DNA of 64,000 nt from the NCBI GenBank assembly GCA_030248295.1, contig JASANH010000499.1, forward strand, positions 124,001-188,000, read 5' to 3'. Made by a program: the position numbers and the translations under genes. The DNA comes from Mesodorylaimus sp. YZB2_4. Lineage: Eukaryota > Nematoda > Enoplea > Dorylaimida > Dorylaimidae. How positions within the stretch are numbered: the first letter of the stretch is position 1; the number at the start of each line of letters is the position of its first letter. The notes under the pieces were generated by a model. The model ran no database searches. It had not been told where the DNA came from and saw only the letters and a program-made list of their open reading frames with translations. This document shows positions 12,585-25,021 of the stretch, piece after piece.

Positions 12585-12830
12585 AGGTGCAGCGGTTCGG
12601 CATTCGTCTCTCCGTATTGCTTGGGAGCGAGTGGCAGAACTCGTCCCGGGTTCGATCCCTGGTGATGGAGGTCGGTTTGCGAACCATAAACCCTCGCTGA
12701 CCTTGCACGCCAGGCCATCGTCCGAGGAAGGCGGTGTCGTGTCCAGGGTGTCCTCGCGTGGAGGTACTTCTTATTGAGACACGCAGAGGGCCGTTGCTGT
12801 GCGTGTGTTGGTCCCCGCACAGCCTTTCTT
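12585..12830 (+). repeat. tRNA-derived SINE-like repeat, family B
   Basis: A tRNA-like head carries a good Pol III B box (GGGTTCGATCCC, around 12648-12660). A conserved body with GGTCGGTTTGCGAACC and CTTGCACGCCAGG follows. A reverse-oriented copy with the same head and body lies at about 47360-47595, and a partial one with the same tail as that copy is at about 55835-55935. The shared order of blocks in independent locations marks a dispersed repeat family. Confidence 0.75.
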
Positions 12831-13371
12831 ATGGTTTCGACTACTAACCCGCTACAAGCAGCCGCAAAATTTTTTTAAACTTTCTTTCTGACTCTATTTT
12901 ATTAATCGACACCACAAAAACATTTGCAACACTTAATTGATCATTTTTAAATCTGGCGAAAGCTATAACATCATAGCCTCGCGCTTGGTAGTTGTCTGCT
13001 AAGCGCGGTAATTTCCTAGCGACGGATCTTCAGGCGATCCCTGTCAGGGCGGGATAAAGAAGATCAGTTACAGAATCGGCTAGCAGAGAAAAAATTCAGT
13101 CATGTTTTATCAAAGTAAATTGTAGCCCTACAAATTTTTCATCAGGTCTAATGCATAATATCGCTGCGCTATTTCAAAAGCCTGCGTCAACGATGACTCG
13201 TGGCTGCATTCTCAGACTATATTTTACCCGGTACAGTATGCTTGTTACAGGATCCTCGTCGGATCCCCTTTACTTTCCCTCCCATATTTTAATGCTCTCC
13301 TGCTCGATCGATATTTCTGTATTTAGTAGTTTCTTAAATTCGTATGATTCGAACTTAGGTTATAGAACTAA

Positions 13372-14186
13372 ATGTCCGTTAAAAATCCGTGGCCACTTTC
13401 CGTGCAACTGAATTTGATAGAATTAATTCGTGTTCGACCAGACACATGGAAAGAACAGAGAGATTTGGTGCAAGCCGAAAAATCGTGGAGAGAAATTTCA
13501 AAAACTCTTGGAAAAGACATTGGTAAAGAGTGTTCGCTTTTTCCTGTGTTTTGGAATGTTTGAGACGTGCGCACTCTTCTTTTATGAGCTAAGAAAGGGG
13601 AGTCGTCTTCACCTCACAAAAAATGTTGCCAATGTGCAATTTAGAGAAGGCTGCGGCTTCGCAAAAAATTACAGAGGGTAATAGAAAACAGGAAAGTCGG
13701 TTCTGCAGTCTTCAAACAGAAAGTCAAATATTTCTATCCTTTTTTATCGTAAATTTAAAAATGGATGTCGTAACTGTGGCCGTAATTGTTCTATAGAATA
13801 CCCTGAAGGTTGCTTTTCCATGTTTAGATTCGTGCAAACGCCAATTCCGTACGATTCGAAGTAGTTATCATCGATCGAAAAGAAACCTTGTGAATGGCTT
13901 TACAACCACCAAATATAAGTTTTTCGACGAGCTGCAATTTTTGGAGGAACGAAAAGCCTTTGAAAATTCGGATCATGGAGGCCACAGCAGGCAATCGTCC
14001 GCATCTTTCGATGCACCTAATTTGGAAGCATGGAATGCGGATGGCGAATCTATCGAATTCAACGACGAGGAAGAAATGGCTGCACCCGCGATCTCTGTGG
14101 TCACAGACGACGATGCTGACGTGTTGGAAACTAGTGCTACTTCCACGCCAGCTGAGAAACCCCTCTGTTGCGCCGAAGGTTGGTAA
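13372..14186 (+). CDS. MADF-domain (Myb/SANT-like) DNA-binding protein
   Basis: Two exons join in frame: 13372-13522 (ends phase 1 before GGTAAAGAG) and 13828-14186 (after CATGTTTAG). They give 169 residues. Residues about 14-89 form a MADF domain: LIELIRVRPDTW, then EKSWREISKTLG, then the join at GKDI-D leading to CKRQFRTIRSSYHR, and KYKFFDELQFLE at the end. This order (LI..V..RP..W, W..I...L, CK..W..LR..Y, FF..L.FL) is diagnostic. MADF proteins bind DNA and act as transcription factors or chromatin adaptors. The rest is acidic and Ser-rich with no BESS domain visible. A GTAATT donor overlaps the stop region (about 14184), so a further 3' exon is possible. Confidence 0.75.
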
Positions 14187-14294
14187 TTCATGCATTTCAG
14201 CTTAAAAAATGACTGATAAGCACAAATCGTTGTGTGAGAATCAAATCGCCGACAGTAGGTATGGTATCAAATAACTAACAAAGGACCATCGCCA

Positions 14295-15910
14295 ACCCTT
14301 GAAAAAGGGTTTCTAAAAGACTCGACACGGGGTTGGCCAATCAAATTTTTTAACCCCCCCCCCCCCCCCATTTTTATGGGCTCAATCGCAAGTATCCACA
14401 AAACTGATTGTCTTGGCGAGAGTAAAATTTTTTTAAAATGCCTTTATATGGAAATAAATCACATTATAGGTGATATGTGGCGTCATTTTTGGTCAAAAAG
14501 TCAACTTGCTCTTTTATGTCTGAAACGATTTTAAAAATACAGAAATAATTGCTGCATTCCTCAGAATCTAAAACTGCGTTTAAAATTATACTTTAGTTGA
14601 AATCGTTCATGAGATATTCAACAAAAACCGTCCGTGATCAGCCGTGATCAGTCACAAAATCGATTATGGGCAAATTATTAAAACCGTCTAACCTTGTTTT
14701 TTAACTGAAATAGTAGCCTAGGGCCACTACATCACAAAACAGCTCGAAATTTTGCCTCACAACCGTACATTATTGTGCACATGTGACATAACTGAACCCC
14801 ATTTACGCAATTTTAGCCAAAACTTATGAGTAATTCTAGCTCTTGATCAGGTGCGCTGATCAATGATAGCCTATCTTTTAGCCACTGGAAAGAGCTTTCA
14901 AAATACTTTTTCCCGCGTCAGAACTCGTTGATTTTCACCCGAGATATTGAAGAAAACTCAAATTCGAAAGGATTGCCTGCCGAAGGGACCTTTTGGATTT
15001 ACCACCCGCGTGCCGCTTATGACATAACAGTAGAGTGGGTTCGGCTGCTTACTCTGGGAATCGCCGATTGATTCATAACTTTTTCAGTACATGTCGGTCT
15101 TATTCTGCGCATCTGTCTGATGAAAAAAAGAGAAGTTATAAATTTACTGGCGATTCCCATAGTAAGCAGCCAAAGCCGCTCTTATGTCATAAGCGGCACG
15201 CGGGCGGGAAATTCAAAAGGTGTGTGCTGCAGGCCTCCTTCCGAATTCGAGTTTTCTTTAATATCTCGAGTAAAATTTAATGAATTTTGGCGTAGAAAAA
15301 ATTATTTGGAAGTTTTTTTAAAGGCTACAAGATAGGCTATTACTGATCAGGCAGCCGATCAACAGCTAAAATCATTGATCAGTATTGGCTAAAATTGCTT
15401 AAATGGGGTTCACTTATCTTACCTGTGCACAAAAATCTATGGTCGTACGGTGAAAGTTCGGGCTGTTTCGTGATGTAGTGGCCCTAGGCAACCATTTCAG
15501 TTAAAAAGCAGGACTCGACGGTTTTAATAATTAGCCCATAATCGATTATGTGACTTATCACGGCTGATCATGGACGGTTTTTCTTTAATATTTCAAAAAC
15601 GGTTTTAGCTAGAGTAATTTTAAAAGCAGTTAGAGATTCCTTGAAATGTAGCGGTCATTTCTACTTTTTTTAAAATTGTTTTAGACATAAAAGTAAGCAA
15701 GTTATGATTTTTCGAACAAAAGTGACCATTTTTTACCTATAATGTGCTATATTCCCATATTTAGACGTTTTAAAAAACTTCACCTCCGCCAGACAATCAG
15801 TTGTGTGAGTATATTTTCGATTGAGCCCATTAAAATAGGGGTCAAAAAATTCGACTCGCCAAGCATATTCCGTGTGGGTCGAGTCTTTCAGAAACCCTCT
15901 CTTAAGTCGA
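14295..15910. mobile_element. Giant imperfect palindrome / foldback element
   Basis: Two arms of about 780 bp face each other with a loop of only about 50 bp (around 15081-15132). Matching blocks run the whole length. TTTCTAAAAGACTCGACAC at about 14310 matches GTCGAGTCTTTCAGAAA at about 15878. GCCTAGGGCCACTACATCAC at about 14717 matches GTGATGTAGTGGCCCTAGGC at about 15470. The inner TGCCGCTTATGACATAA at about 15011 matches TTATGTCATAAGCGGCA near 15183. Such foldback structures are typical of Foldback-like or long-TIR MITE elements. A transcript would form a long hairpin. No transposase frame is present. Confidence 0.9.
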
Positions 15911-18025
15911 CCTGCAGAAAAGTGAAGGTTGCAATACATCCCTATGTGCAAAAGAAAGCTTCCTGCAAAATATTAAAGGCGTCTGGCCAACTGGTCAGCA
16001 GTGGTCAGCGTCTAAAGTGCTGTATTTTTGTGATGTAGGGAAGCCGAGAGTTGAGAAAAACACGTTTAGTTCTTTCCAAACCCGGTTTTTGGGTTCAGAG
16101 TTTCGACTTTAAGCTTCTCGTGCTTGTGGCTTTTTCCTTAAAAACCCACAAAAAATCCAGCATTTAAAATTTTCACAGGACTCTCTGCGCTGACCCTTTT
16201 GGTCGGACGCCTGTGATGTTTTGCACCTAGGAACATATTACAATTTTTGGTTTTCCGAAGCTCGTCGCGTTTGGCGATGCTCTTTTGTAAGTCACCAAAA
16301 CAATCTCATGTTTTCGATCCGGTGCTTTATTATTGTCTCTTTTGGAATAGCACAAGCACAATCTGAAATAGAGGACTAACTTTAGTTATGATCTAGAAAG
16401 CTTTTCTTCTTAAGCTTTACTCGTCGACCAAACTATGAAACGTTTGGATCCAACTTCAAAGAAGAAATTTCGATTAAAATTGTACAAACTTCTTATAGAA
16501 ATCGAAGCAGAAGATAACAGTGCCAGCTGAATTTATTTTTTTACTGCTATTCAATATTTTGGACATTGAAGTAGTTGTGATCCTCAAACCTGTTTCTATA
16601 TAATAACGTCGAAGATTCAGGGAGACTTCACTGTATGATGATTTACATGAAACCCTGCTTCTTCTCTCGTCGTTTGTGTCAGAGGTGCGTGCCCTTTCAA
16701 AAGGCTGGACCAAAGCAATTGTTTGAGTAACTTGGCGGTTTCCCCACCCTGTCGTCTGTCTTCTCCTTGAAGTCGTGTTCAGTTGAATAATTCTCTGGGT
16801 AGAAACGGCACAAAAAGTTGAGATCATCTGTCACTCAGAGAGCAGAGATGCTGCGACGTCTGCTGTTGCATTTATGAGCATATGGGCGTGTAATATTACT
16901 GGCTTCCCTGGGGGACCCATGACAGCTAGAGAGTTCGATGCTTGCACAAGATAACCTATCGACAAGGATCCAAATTAATCCTGGCGTTCTGTTGGCTGCA
17001 TAGATTTTGTGAAGAAAACAATGAGGGTGATGGCTATGACTAAGGGATGCCATAAAGTCAGTTTTCATAATCCATATATCAGTGAACCAATCTCGAAGTA
17101 ACGACTGTTATTGAGCCTGATCATTTGAGTCTTCTCGATCGCACTCTGGTTTTAGGTAATCCAGAGCGTGACTGCTGATTGTGTCGCGATAATTCCGAAA
17201 CTAACTGTCCGCCTGTATTGTGACTTTTGCCGCTTGAGGGCTTTAATTCTTAGGATGGGCTGATCGTGAGACAGCTGGATCGGCACGGAGGAGGAGCCAC
17301 GGCAGGGCAAGAATAGTCCTCAGTGCTTTACCAAGGGGGTTGAGGGTCCGTATTTGCCCAATCCATTTGGAGAAGCTGTGGTGTGGACCAAGTGCATGCC
17401 AGTGACTTCGACTAAAACATTCCCGTGGGGTCTCTGCGCCTGTCGTTCCCTTTGTTTTTGCTGGAAGAGTCCAGGAGTTGACTCCAGGGCAGGTACTGTA
17501 CTTGGTTTGTCCGGATTTATGTGTGGGCAAGATCTAATATTGTTGAGACATGGTCGTGCATTGCTGTGATCGTGAAAGATCCTCAGGTGTTGACTTTGGT
17601 CTTTACGGCGCCATCGACATTGGAGCTGTTCGTCAGCGTGGACAAGTCAGGACTGGGAGTATTCGACCATCAGCCACGTTTGTGCGTCATCTCACGGAGC
17701 AGTTGCAGGGAGGCAGGGCATACCAGCCCGAGGGGCGTTTTCAGGAATCGGGGTCCTAGTGGTCAATACTTTGCAGGATAAGCAGTTATGTCAGGGATTG
17801 GGCTAAGTTACACCTTTGACCTCTCACTTATAAAATCAACCTGCACCCGCTGTCGCGTGAGAGAAGGATATCGCACGGTTACAACACCTGGTGCTTATGC
17901 AGTACATGAGGCTGTAGCATCCGCAGTATGGAATACGTCTCGCCAAACCAATGTGGATTCGTGCAAGGTACAGGAACCACAGATGATATATGCACAGATA
18001 GCGTGCTAACAGAGAAAACTCAAAA
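15911..18025. other. Intergenic stretch, no gene identified
   Basis: Several medium open frames on both strands (for example 16474-16827 and 17243-17530, minus) overlap one another and show no motif I can name. I do not annotate them as genes. Decayed transposon sequence is likely but not demonstrated. Confidence 0.3.
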
Positions 18026-18827
18026 GAGAAACAGTCGCAGAAAACACAAAACTCTGTTTGTAGGACTCAAAATTATGACTTGGAAAAACAAGGATTCTCA
18101 AATAATAAAACCATGGCAATGCTTATAAAATAAACCCCAATTTGGCACGTTTACAGAGCTTATATAATGTGGACCAGCCTTCCTTAGCCAAGGCATCCTC
18201 TTGGCGTAGTGAACTTATTCAGATACAATCGCACAGCAAACTTCGAGCAGTAATGGGTGCCCAGCTTACACGTGAAGTGTGTATTTCCGGCGTTAAATTT
18301 TGTGGTCTGCTAAAATGTCTCAAGTCATCCTTTTTTAATTGTGAAACAAGAGAAGACCTGTCTTAGGACGTGCTTAAATCTACGGATAAGACATCTCTGG
18401 GACAGCCATTGTGACACGGTTTAAATTGGTGTCTCAGCGTTGTCCCGAGCTGCTGTCCTAAATAGTGTCCTGAATTCGCACCCGTTCTGAAATTAGGATC
18501 GCACTGTGATTGTGAGTTTTGTGCTGTTTAATCGTCCAGTATTATCTTACTCGTACAATAGCCAGCCCAGCTGCATAGACTACTGAGTGCCAGCGTAGTG
18601 TGCGCTTGCGTACGCCATCTATCTGAGGCCTAGCCATCCCTATCTCTTCCCGTTCGTTCATATCCAATCTCGGCCTCATTGGCGCAAGATATTCTGGCTG
18701 TACCAGCCACTTCCAGCCTGCTAGAGCGCCTTTTCTCGGATTACTGAGGAAAATAAATGGATTATGGGGCAGGCAGTTGGATCAGGAATTGATGTTATAG
18801 CGAACGGGATCCATTTTTGACTTGAGA

Positions 18828-18985
18828 TCCTGTTGGTGCCTTGTAGCCCGCAGTATATCATCGGTGGTGCCTTGTAGCCTACGATTTTATAAGCTGTTGG
18901 TGCCTCGTAGCCCACAGCTAGCCACGTTGGTGCCCTGTAGCCCACGTTCTGGCTGGCAAGCAGGTGCCGTGTAGCCCACTGCTTC
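18828..18985 (+). repeat. Tandem TGGTGCC-N-GTAGCCCA repeats
   Basis: The core TGGTGCC(T/C)(T/C)GTAGCC(C/T)A recurs five times with irregular 20-40 bp spacing, the last as GGTGCCGTGTAGCCCA. It lies between the left inverted arm and the gag remnant, where an LTR retroelement keeps its primer-binding site. A TGG-starting tRNA-complementary motif is usual there, but repetition is not. Confidence 0.75.
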
Positions 18986-19067
18986 AACTTCCGTTTCTTA
19001 ACACGAAATTTTGTGTTTTAAATTCTCCAGTGATAGCTAACCAAGCTTTTATAGATGCCCTATTGAG

Positions 19068-19226
19068 ATGAATGATCCTTTTTATCGTATGTGGCAAACT
19101 AGTCCGTTGTCAGATCAAGAACAGGACGTGTCAAAATGGTTTGATCAATTTGAGTTCATGGCTAGTTTAGTAGATAAAATCGATGAAGCTCGTAAGCTGA
19201 AAGTTGACAGAGGCAGTGCAGGGTAA
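19068..19226 (+). pseudogene. Gag-like remnant of an LTR retroelement
   Basis: A 52-residue frame begins at ATG 19068 and contains KWFDQFEFMASL followed by a DEARKL helix. This matches the start of retrotransposon Gag capsid regions (W..F..FE......). It ends at an early TAA, and no Gag-Pol continuation is seen downstream. The position after the PBS-like repeats supports the reading. Confidence 0.5.
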
Positions 19227-20659
19227 AGCGCAAAGAATAATTCAGGATGCACCAGCTTCGAAGATTTGAAATGGTCCGTTAGAGGTTCTCTTATTCGTAC
19301 TGTATGTTTTTCTTACTTGACAACTAACTCCTTTCTCCTTTTTTATATCGTGTATTGTAGCTTTGCCACTTACTTTATCGTAACTGCAGTATATCGCAGT
19401 CGTTCTGCCAAAAATTATCTAAGTTTATAGCTAGCACATTGCACGGCTAACAAATGACATCGTAGGGAGGCGCCAGACCAGGTCTTTTATGATTGCTACA
19501 GTATCTGTTTTCTATTTGCTGCAAAAGTCACCAAGTAAAAAGTGCACGATTGACTGTATTTCCTGCGCACGTTAGCGCACAGTCGATAAGGGAGTTTTCT
19601 AAGCTCTTTCACCTTCAGTAAAAATTGTCTTCTTGCCTCTAGATAGTGCCAAGATCCGCCCCAAAATTGCGTTGAGAAGTGACTGGCAAACTGTGGGAAA
19701 GTCCCTTATAGCGACCTTATACAGATAGTTAGAAGTCGCCTCGCCCAGATTCCTTTTGGCTTGTACCCTTAGCTCTAAATTGAGGGACTTACGTCGATCG
19801 AATTATATTTTATCGGGCTTTTGATTCATTTACACTCGGTTAAAAGCGTTGGTTTCTTGATAGAAGCTGTATGAAAAGTACACAGATACTTACTCGCTTC
19901 GAACCCGAATAAACGTGCTTCAGTGGAGTGATTATAGATTGTCTGACATTTCACTTACAAAACGGTAGTGCGGCAGAACCAGGCGAGAGAATGTCACAAG
20001 GTTGCCTTATTGCCATAATATCGCGAACAGATTATAAGTCGTTCAGTCCATACTGATCAGACCAGCACTCATACACACGTACAGTATGTCTTCATGCCCG
20101 GCTTGATTATTTTAATCAAGTTCGACTCCGCGCATGCTGACTCATGCAAATGCTCTATTGCAAGAAGGCTGCAGACATCGTTTGATCAGTGATAGGACGC
20201 GTGAAGCTGATATCACATGAACAAATGCTGTGGAGGATATAAAAACATTGAGGTCATCGACATGTTCGGTCATCAGAGGAAAGACATAGAAACTATCTGA
20301 GGGGTGGCTAAATTATTTCGGTTGTGCCCCTTCACCCTCGAGTGCGCATACAGCATCTGCATCCTGGCGATGATCGGCTTCTTAAGGAAGCTTCAAAAAC
20401 TTATCGACGGCTCACATAACATGCCGATAAGAGAGACTATGTTTTGGGAATTCTGTGGACGCCGCTGGACTGCGGTGCCCCTGCCCAAAAGTGCAGGAGA
20501 CTAGATCTGGTTTGGATCGAATCAGGATGTGATCATGCCTTGCACCCATATTTTTCTCGTAGCTCCTGTAAAATAACTTATTACAGCAACTCGATTTTTA
20601 TCTAGGTATTTCAAGGGGAAGGTTGCCGAAGTGGCATCAGGAGTATTCTAACTACAGAT

Positions 20660-20960
20660 TTATGCATGTGCCGCCTGGGTGGTGTGGCGCTGCGTGTGTC
20701 GCAGTTTGCTTAGCAGCGCTGGAAGCCAGTCGGCCCTGAGTTCAACTCTGGCTGTCGGAGAACGTGGTGAAGTCCTCTCTGCGCTGCAGGTGGCGGTGGG
20801 TGACGCGCCCTCCCTCAAGGATCGATAAACGAGGGGAGGCTCTCTCGAATCCTGGTACCCACTTGGGGCATGGGCAGGTATGGCTACCCGCCGGGGAGTT
20901 GCGAATAACTCGCGCTTCTGCTCGGCATGCATCCTAGATCGACCCTAGTCGATGGCAAGA
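20660..20960 (+). repeat. tRNA-derived SINE-like repeat, family C
   Basis: A tRNA-like head has an A-box-like GCCTGGGTGGTGTGG and a B-box-like GAGTTCAACTC (about 20735-20746). A GC-rich body much unlike the flanking AT-rich DNA follows. It sits inside the composite inverted-repeat element, so it inserted there or was captured. Confidence 0.55.
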
Positions 20961-22489
20961 TAGAGTTGACTGAGAAGCCCCCTAGCCCGCGGGTAAAGGG
21001 CCACCGCCATCGACCATCGCTGGACCGAGCAGGATGGGTGAAAAAGAAACGGGAAAAAAGAGATTTATGAAGGGTAGTGTTTCAATGACCTGGGTTTCCC
21101 CCTGTCTGACCTGACCTTGACCTTGACCAAACCAGAAAAAACCTGTCTGACTTGACAATTGACCTGCGAGGAATTGCAAATTTTCTGGCTCTGACTTTGA
21201 CATTGATCGGACAAAAAATTCTGCGTATAATCGTCACCAAAAACAAAGCTTCTCTGTGTTTGCAATTTTACCAAGAAATTTTACTACAGCCGACAATTTC
21301 CTAGGATTACGTGAAATTTAACGTGAAGCCCAAGAAACTGAATTTTTGTCAAGCTCAAAAAGATATGTAAAGCTGTTTTTTTGATGAATTTGAGAAAACT
21401 AGAAAAGCTGACACCCATCGAAAACCAAAGATAAATCTCATTCGTTATACCATCAATTCCTGTCCCAACTGCCTGCCCCGGTCGATCTATTTTGCTCAGT
21501 AATCCGAGAAAAGGCGCTCTACCAGACTGGAAGTGGCTGGTACAGCCAGAATATCTTGCGCCAAGGAAGCCAAGTTTGGATATGAACAACTGCACAAATG
21601 GGAAGAGAGAGTGGCTGCCACGGATGGATGGCATATGCAAGCAAGCTCTACTACGGCTCGAAGTAGTCTATGCAGCTAGGCTGGTAGGTTGCCGCATGGG
21701 TAAGATAACTGCAAAAGCACAAAACTCGCAATCAGCAGGGGCCAGTCTCACGGTGCGATCCTAATTTTAAGACGGGTACGAATTCAGGGCACTGTTGAGA
21801 ACAGCAACTTGGGGGCAGTGCTGAGACGCCAATTTAGGGCGTGTCACAATATCTGTCCCGGAGGTGACTTATCCGTAGATTTAAGCGCGTCATAAGGCAT
21901 GTGACACCTTGTTACACAGTTAAAACAAGAAGGACTCGAGACATTTTAGCTGACCACGAAATTTAACGCCGGAAATACATACTGCACGTGTAACCAAGAC
22001 ACCCATTACTGATCGAAGTTTGCTGTGCCATTGTATCTAAATAATCTTACTAGGTCACGAGCATGCCTTGGCTAAGGTAGGCTGGTCCACATTACATGAG
22101 CTCTGTAAACGTGCCAAATCGGGTTTATTTTACAAGGTTTACCATGCGTTTAACGATTTGGGAATCCTCGTTTTATGCACAAAATCTGACCGTCATGTTG
22201 GTAGGCGGCTTTGTGAACCACATCATTTGGATTTTCCAAGTTATAATTTTGAGTCCTACAAACAGAGTTTTTTTCCCCGACTGTTTTACGGGATTCTGTA
22301 CCATGGGATCACGCTTATAAGTTTTAGTTAATATTATGTGTCTCCCTCCCCTGTCAAGTGCATGTATTTGCTTGGGTAAGGAATAAAATGATGATGATGG
22401 CATGCTATTGTCCCTTTTTGGCCTCAACGGCTAAGTAAAGACGACAGAAATTGAGTTCAGCTGAGAAAGAATCGCTTTTTTGGTTGATA

Positions 22490-22745
22490 GAGCTAAGGCA
22501 AAATGCCAAAATCTCAAGATATCCTAAGATTGCAAAAAATTGCTCTATGAAGGTCCGATAAAATAAACCCAATTTGGCACGCTTACAGAGCTCATATAAT
22601 GTGGACCAGCCTGCCTTAGCCAAGGCATGCTCTTCGCGTAGTAAAATTATTTAGATACAATGGCACAGCAAACTTCGACCAGCAATGGGTGTCTAGGTTA
22701 CACGACAAGGGCAACTGCCCTGCGCCTGGCAGCACTGCTGGGAAA
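22490..22745. mobile_element. Nested transposon fragments
   Basis: The flanks (22490-22550 and 22705-22745) resemble the interior of the GTCACGG element: AAGGCAAAATGCCAAAATCT on the left, and GGGCAACTGCCCTGCGCCTGG with GGCAGCACTG on the right. A piece of the inverted-arm sequence (about 22555-22705, same orientation as the left arm at 18140) lies between them, suggesting insertion of one element into the other. Confidence 0.5.
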
Positions 22746-25021
22746 TAAAGACACCAGAAAGTGTCTCGGGACATGGTCGAGGTCGCCCTAAACTTAAGAC
22801 AGCTTGGTGTCCTGGGTTGGAACACCAAACTGATTGTGAAATGACTTAGGACTGTCTAAGAATTTAGGACATGCCTTGGGATATAGATCTGTGAAACTGC
22901 CCCAGAAAACATTACGAGCTCCCGTCTTACTCAGGAAGGCGGGAGCTTGAAATGTTTTTTACTAACATTTCGCTAAATTTACTTTTTTTCTCAATCAGAA
23001 TATTCTCACCCTTTGCGAGAAATTCGGACCTGACCCTGATCTTAGCCAGACTCCGGAAAAAATTTTGTGATCTTGACCTTGACTTTGACCAAGGGTCGAT
23101 CAGTCATGGTTCTGACAGAATTATGACCTCGACCTTGAGGTCATTTCTAACACTAATTTAGGGCATTTAAACATATTTCACGTGTAATCACTGTTGGCAC
23201 GTAAACCAATGATCTCAAGAGAGAAGTAGAGCACTTTAACTCCCCAAATACACTACATCATCAGCAGGCACCGCGGGAAAGGGTAAAATCATATCAGAGC
23301 GAGAGAAAAGCGTCCAGCAAGCCAAGACAACGAGATGGTAAGGCCCTGCTTGTCCGCAGGGTTATTCCGAAGACAGATTTTATCGTCGCTTTTCTCAAGC
23401 AGTTTTTTTCCGCAAAATTCATGAATCCACATTTGAAACACCGGACGCGTTTTCAGATGACTCAGGACTAAAAACGTTAATTTTCCAAATAAGACCAAAA
23501 GAAGAAATGCTTTTTATAAGAGGAACACATGTGAAGGCACGAAATCACTGTAAAATAGGATGAATCAAGCGCCTGCAACAAAGTAAGAAAAAAAAATAGT
23601 GTTTTATAATAAAGAATGCACAAAAACTAACGTCGCAACAGGCAGGAATAGCATTAATAAGAGTCCTGCTTTTTGCTGGCGAATATCGATATTTTGTGTT
23701 TTATGGGTGCACATGAGCAGCGCAAAGTAAGGAAGTTCAAAGACGCTCTAAATAGCAGATTTTTCATTTTGTTAACATGCTCAAAATCATAAAACCGCAG
23801 AAGTTCAATTGTTTGATTACTTTTGTTTTGTCAACGCGAAATTTTAAATTATTTTTTCCCGGCTGCGAGTGTTATAGGCGTCCTGACCTACGAATCATCT
23901 GTGCGCACTACTGTCCGATCTACTCACTGTCGCAGAAAAGGTTATCGATTCATTCAGTAGGAGAGGGCGTTCTCCCCTCCCCCCCCCTTCCGCCACAACG
24001 CCGTTCATCATCGAAGCTAGCAAAAGAGATTACATATTTTGATTACTCAAAAAGTTATCAGTCTTCTTCACTCAAAAAAGAACTTCTAATACATTAATGC
24101 CCGCTAAACATTAAGACACCGGGAAGTCTCTCTGAGCGATTGAAGAGCCTGCTGTACTCTCAGCATTCATTTTCAAGCCCTGATCTGTATTTGTACCAGT
24201 TACATACGAATATAGTTCACACTCACCACATCCTCTTGCTCCTCCTATACTTTAGAGGCAGATAAAAGCGCCGGCTGGTGGTTTCGAGAGAAGCGGAAAA
24301 CAAACTGAGAGAAACCTCTGTCGAGAAGATAGCCTAACAATGCTGTCTGCGGCGTCTGGAGAAAATAGAACTGCGTTATGTTGAGGCGTTTCAATTGAGT
24401 ATCTGTCATGTGGCTTTTCCACAGATGGCCTTGCCACTAATTCTGTATACTGTAGCCATAAACTTGTGCCGCGTCATTTCGCAAATATAAGGGTGTACCA
24501 CGCTCTTTAGACCCATGAGATTAGATTGTGCATGGAACCTGCCAGTATCAAGTACAAGCAAAACTGATTTGTCGTATTCCCGCTCAGAGCAGACTTTATC
24601 TAGTCTGTACTTGCAGATCAGTTTAGCGGGACCATTTGAATAGTATTAGAAGTGTGCCCTTTTTTGGAGTAAAGAAGATCGTGCGCATAACTTTTTGAGC
24701 TCAATCTAAATATGTAATCATTTTTTTGCTAGCTTCAATAATGCCCAATCCCGCGACCGATTGTGTGGTCGGGCTACAAGAGGCTGGTTGGCACGAGCGG
24801 CCAACGCCCCCTTCGCCACCTACATTCACTAACCTTTTTTCAGACGCACCAGCCTGCTTAGTCTATAGGCCGACTGTCCGATGGCATTTCAGCAGAATTC
24901 TCTTTTTCTCCTTCCCCTTATATCTATTTTGACATAAAATCAGCGAAATTGTTGTTTAGTTCGAACTGTATCCTTTTAAAAACTTCACAAATCTTTTAAA
25001 ATCTACAAGCTCATATTCTTG
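22746..25021. other. Intergenic stretch, no gene identified
   Basis: No supported gene. A run of GACCTTGAC-type motifs at about 23025-23150 echoes a similar block at about 21100-21220, so both probably derive from one repeat family. A C-rich run occurs near 23975-23990. Confidence 0.4.

Larger units (their letters stand above)
18027..22305. mobile_element. Composite element flanked by about 0.75-0.8 kb inverted repeats
   Basis: The left arm (about 18027-18755) and right arm (about 21485-22305) are inverted copies. AACTCTGTTTGTAGGACTCA near 18050 has its complement near 22255. GTGGACCAGCCTTCCTTAG near 18170 matches CTAAGGTAGGCTGGTCCAC near 22073. The inner CAGTAATCCGAGAAAAGGCG at about 21498 matches its complement at about 18728. 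The left arm has lost about 110 bp relative to the right. The 2.7 kb between them holds PBS-like tandem repeats, a gag remnant and a SINE. A third partial arm copy lies just outside at about 22555-22705. Confidence 0.85.

Noticed and set aside
18830-18985. A protein-coding reading of the tandem GTAGCC repeats (YKAP/GYKAP peptides on the minus strand)
   Set aside because: The repeat spacing is irregular and the open frame is short, with no flanking exon.
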